Source: JBIOUF01 sp044866695 (GTDB lineage: Bacteria > Actinomycetota > Actinomycetes > Propionibacteriales > Nocardioidaceae). From it: DNA of 39,350 bases. This document shows, one piece after another, positions 37,763 to 39,350 of this stretch (positions within the stretch are counted from its first letter, which is position 1; the number at the start of each line of letters is the position of its first letter). The position numbers and the translations under genes are program-made. The DNA lies in assembly GCA_044866695.1 (NCBI GenBank), contig JBIOUF010000162.1:1-39350 (forward strand), in the 5' to 3' direction. The notes beneath the pieces were generated by a model. It was given only the letters and a program-made list of their open reading frames with translations. It ran no database searches and was not told where the DNA came from.

Positions 37763-39350
37763 ATGACCGAGCAGCTCTGGCACACCGATGGGTCCACGAC
37801 GGCGCGCCGCCGCGCCGTCGTACCGGACCGGCCGGCGCTGGAGGGCCTCGAGGCCAAGTGGGGCGAGGTCTGGAGGGAGCAGCGGACCTACGCGTTCGAC
37901 CGCACCAGGACGCGTGAGCAGATCTACTCCATCGACACCCCCCCGCCGACCGTGAGCGGCTCGCTGCACGTCGGCCACGTGTTCTCCTACACCCACACCG
38001 ACCTGGTCGCGCGGTTCTGGCGGATGCGCGGCAAGGAGGTGTTCTACCCGATGGGGTGGGACGACAACGGCCTGCCCACCGAGCGCCGGGCGCAGCAGCT
38101 CTACGGCGTGCGCTGCGACCCGTCCCTGCCCTACGACCCCGGCTTCGTCCCGCCCGCCCACCCCGACCCCAAGCGCCAGGTCCCCATCAGCCGGCCCAGC
38201 TTCGTCGCGCTCTGCGAGGAGATGGTGGTCGCCGACGAGCAGGTCTTCGAGGCGCTGTGGCGCACGCTCGGACTCAGCTGCGACTGGGAGCAGACCTACA
38301 CCACGATCGGCCCCACGGCGCAGACCGTCTCCCAGCGCATGTTCCTGCGCAACCTCGCCCGCGGCGAGGCCTACCAGCAGGAGGCGCCCACCCTGTGGGA
38401 CGTCACCTTCCAGACCGCGGTCGCGCAGGCGGAGCTGGAGGACCGGGAGTACCCCGGTCACTACCACCGGGTCGCCTTCCACCGGCCCGACGGGCAGCTG
38501 GTGTGGATCGAGACCACCCGGCCCGAGCTGGTCCCGGCGGTGGTCGCCCTGGTCGCGCATCCCGACGACGAGCGCTACCGGCCGCTGTTCGGCGGCACCG
38601 TGACCTCCCCGGTGTTCGGGGTGGAGATCCCGGTGCTGCCGCACCCGGCGGCGGAGCCGGACAAGGGCGCCGGCGTCGCGATGTGCTGCACGTTCGGCGA
38701 CCTGACCGACGTGCAGTGGTGGCGGGAGCTGCAGCTGCCGGTCCGCACCGTCGTCGGCCGCGACGGCCGGCTGCACCGCGAGACTCCGGAGTGGCTGCAG
38801 GGCGGACCCGCAGCGGCGGCGTACGCCGAGCTGGCCGGCAAGACCACGTTCAGCGCCCGCGCCGCCATGGTCGACCTGCTCCGCGCCTCCGGCGACCTGG
38901 ACGGCGAGCCCACGCCGACCGTGCGGCGGACCAACTTCTACGAGCGCGGCGAGAAGCCGCTGGAGATCGTCTCCACCCGGCAGTGGTACATCACCAACGG
39001 CGGCCGCGACGAGACGCTGCGCGAGGAGCTGGTCGCGCGTGGCGACCAGATGGCGTGGTACCCGCCGTTCATGCAGCACCGCTACGACAACTGGGTCCGC
39101 GGCCTCAACGGGGACTGGCTGGTGTCGCGGCAGCGGTTCTTCGGCATCCCCTTCCCGGTGTGGTACCGGCTCGACGTCGACGGCGAGCCGGACTACGACC
39201 ATCCGCTGCTCGCGCGGGAGGACCAGCTGCCGGTCGACCCGTCCACCGACACACCCGACGGGTACGTCGAGTCGCAGCGCGGCCGTCCGGGGGGGTTCAT
39301 GGCCGACCCGGACGTCATGGACACCTGGGCGACCTCGTCGCTCACCCCGC
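37763..39350 (+). CDS. valS: Valyl-tRNA synthetase (3' end beyond the window)
   Basis: The first 529 residues are visible and the frame is still open at the window edge. It charges tRNA-Val. The class I motif is HVGH in PPPTVSGSLHVGHVFSYTHTDL, followed by FYPMGWDDNGLPTERRAQ. The editing domain has WIETTRPELVPAVVALVAHPDD, and NWVRGLNGDWLVSRQRFFGIPFPVWY leads into the second half. The PTERR form suggests the divergent ValRS type seen in many actinobacteria. The KMSKS loop lies beyond the window. The ATG directly follows a leaderless -10 box. Confidence 0.96.
   Translation, partial: MTEQLWHTDGSTTARRRAVVPDRPALEGLEAKWGEVWREQRTYAFDRTRTREQIYSIDTPPPTVSGSLHVGHVFSYTHTDLVARFWRMRGKEVFYPMGWDDNGLPTERRAQQLYGVRCDPSLPYDPGFVPPAHPDPKRQVPISRPSFVALCEEMVVADEQVFEALWRTLGLSCDWEQTYTTIGPTAQTVSQRMFLRNLARGEAYQQEAPTLWDVTFQTAVAQAELEDREYPGHYHRVAFHRPDGQLVWIETTRPELVPAVVALVAHPDDERYRPLFGGTVTSPVFGVEIPVLPHPAAEPDKGAGVAMCCTFGDLTDVQWWRELQLPVRTVVGRDGRLHRETPEWLQGGPAAAAYAELAGKTTFSARAAMVDLLRASGDLDGEPTPTVRRTNFYERGEKPLEIVSTRQWYITNGGRDETLREELVARGDQMAWYPPFMQHRYDNWVRGLNGDWLVSRQRFFGIPFPVWYRLDVDGEPDYDHPLLAREDQLPVDPSTDTPDGYVESQRGRPGGFMADPDVMDTWATSSLTP

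Noticed and set aside
37763..37800. T-box or leader upstream of valS or folC
   Set aside because: Both genes have -10 boxes 7-8 bases before their start codons, leaving no leader RNA.

Overview
The window is a very GC-rich actinobacterial chromosome segment. Gene content and order (valS-folC-ndk-mreBCD-mrdA-rodA-radical SAM-DUF2344-rne-rplU-rpmA-obgE-proB-proA-nadD-rsfS ... leuS-comEA-comEC), a polyphosphate glucokinase, and leaderless starts behind TANNNT -10 boxes all suggest a Nocardioides-like member of the Propionibacteriales. This assignment is inferred from protein resemblance and synteny; no search was run. Most of the window is conserved housekeeping DNA, and the unusual features lie in the intergenic spacers.

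Layout, left to right. 1-126: the last 33 codons and apparent end of an insertion sequence (ISL3-like), abutting comEC. 137-3669: comEC and comEA (DNA uptake, minus strand). 3783-6420: leuS, with a leader peptide holding three consecutive Leu codons, a hairpin and an intrinsic terminator, which reads as a classical leucine attenuator. 6471-10889: a MarR regulator divergent from galE and an SDR gene, then ppgK and three small stress/envelope-type genes. 10894-13945: a ferredoxin-reductase-like flavoprotein, an LhgO-like oxidase and a small membrane protein. 14081-14153: tRNA-Ala(GGC), flanked by two families of interspersed repeats. 14368-16129: a histidine phosphatase, rsfS, nadD and a 50-residue membrane protein, in one leaderless operon. 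16140-21184: a CDP-alcohol phosphatidyltransferase, proA, a small conserved gene, proB and obgE. 21346-22048: rpmA and rplU. 22282-28757: rne with the DUF2344 and radical SAM genes. 29179-35014: rodA, mrdA, mreD, mreC and mreB, the cell-wall elongation machinery. 35324-35755: ndk. 35919-37662: a DUF4233 gene and folC. 37763 to the end: valS, truncated by the window edge.

Odd structure sits between the genes. (i) Four arrays of a 22-bp tandem repeat with core CGAGCCGTCAAT lie near tRNA-Ala, upstream of the DUF2344 gene, and on both sides of ndk in inverted orientation. (ii) An 84-bp element built on TTGTGGCCGATGCC and its complement occurs twice. (iii) A unit of about 147 bp is present 2.7 times, and its last copy supplies the end of rodA. 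(iv) A 13-bp tandem repeat fills the rplU-rpmA spacer. (v) A perfect 20-bp-stem hairpin separates rpmA from obgE. No CRISPR, phage or defence system was seen.
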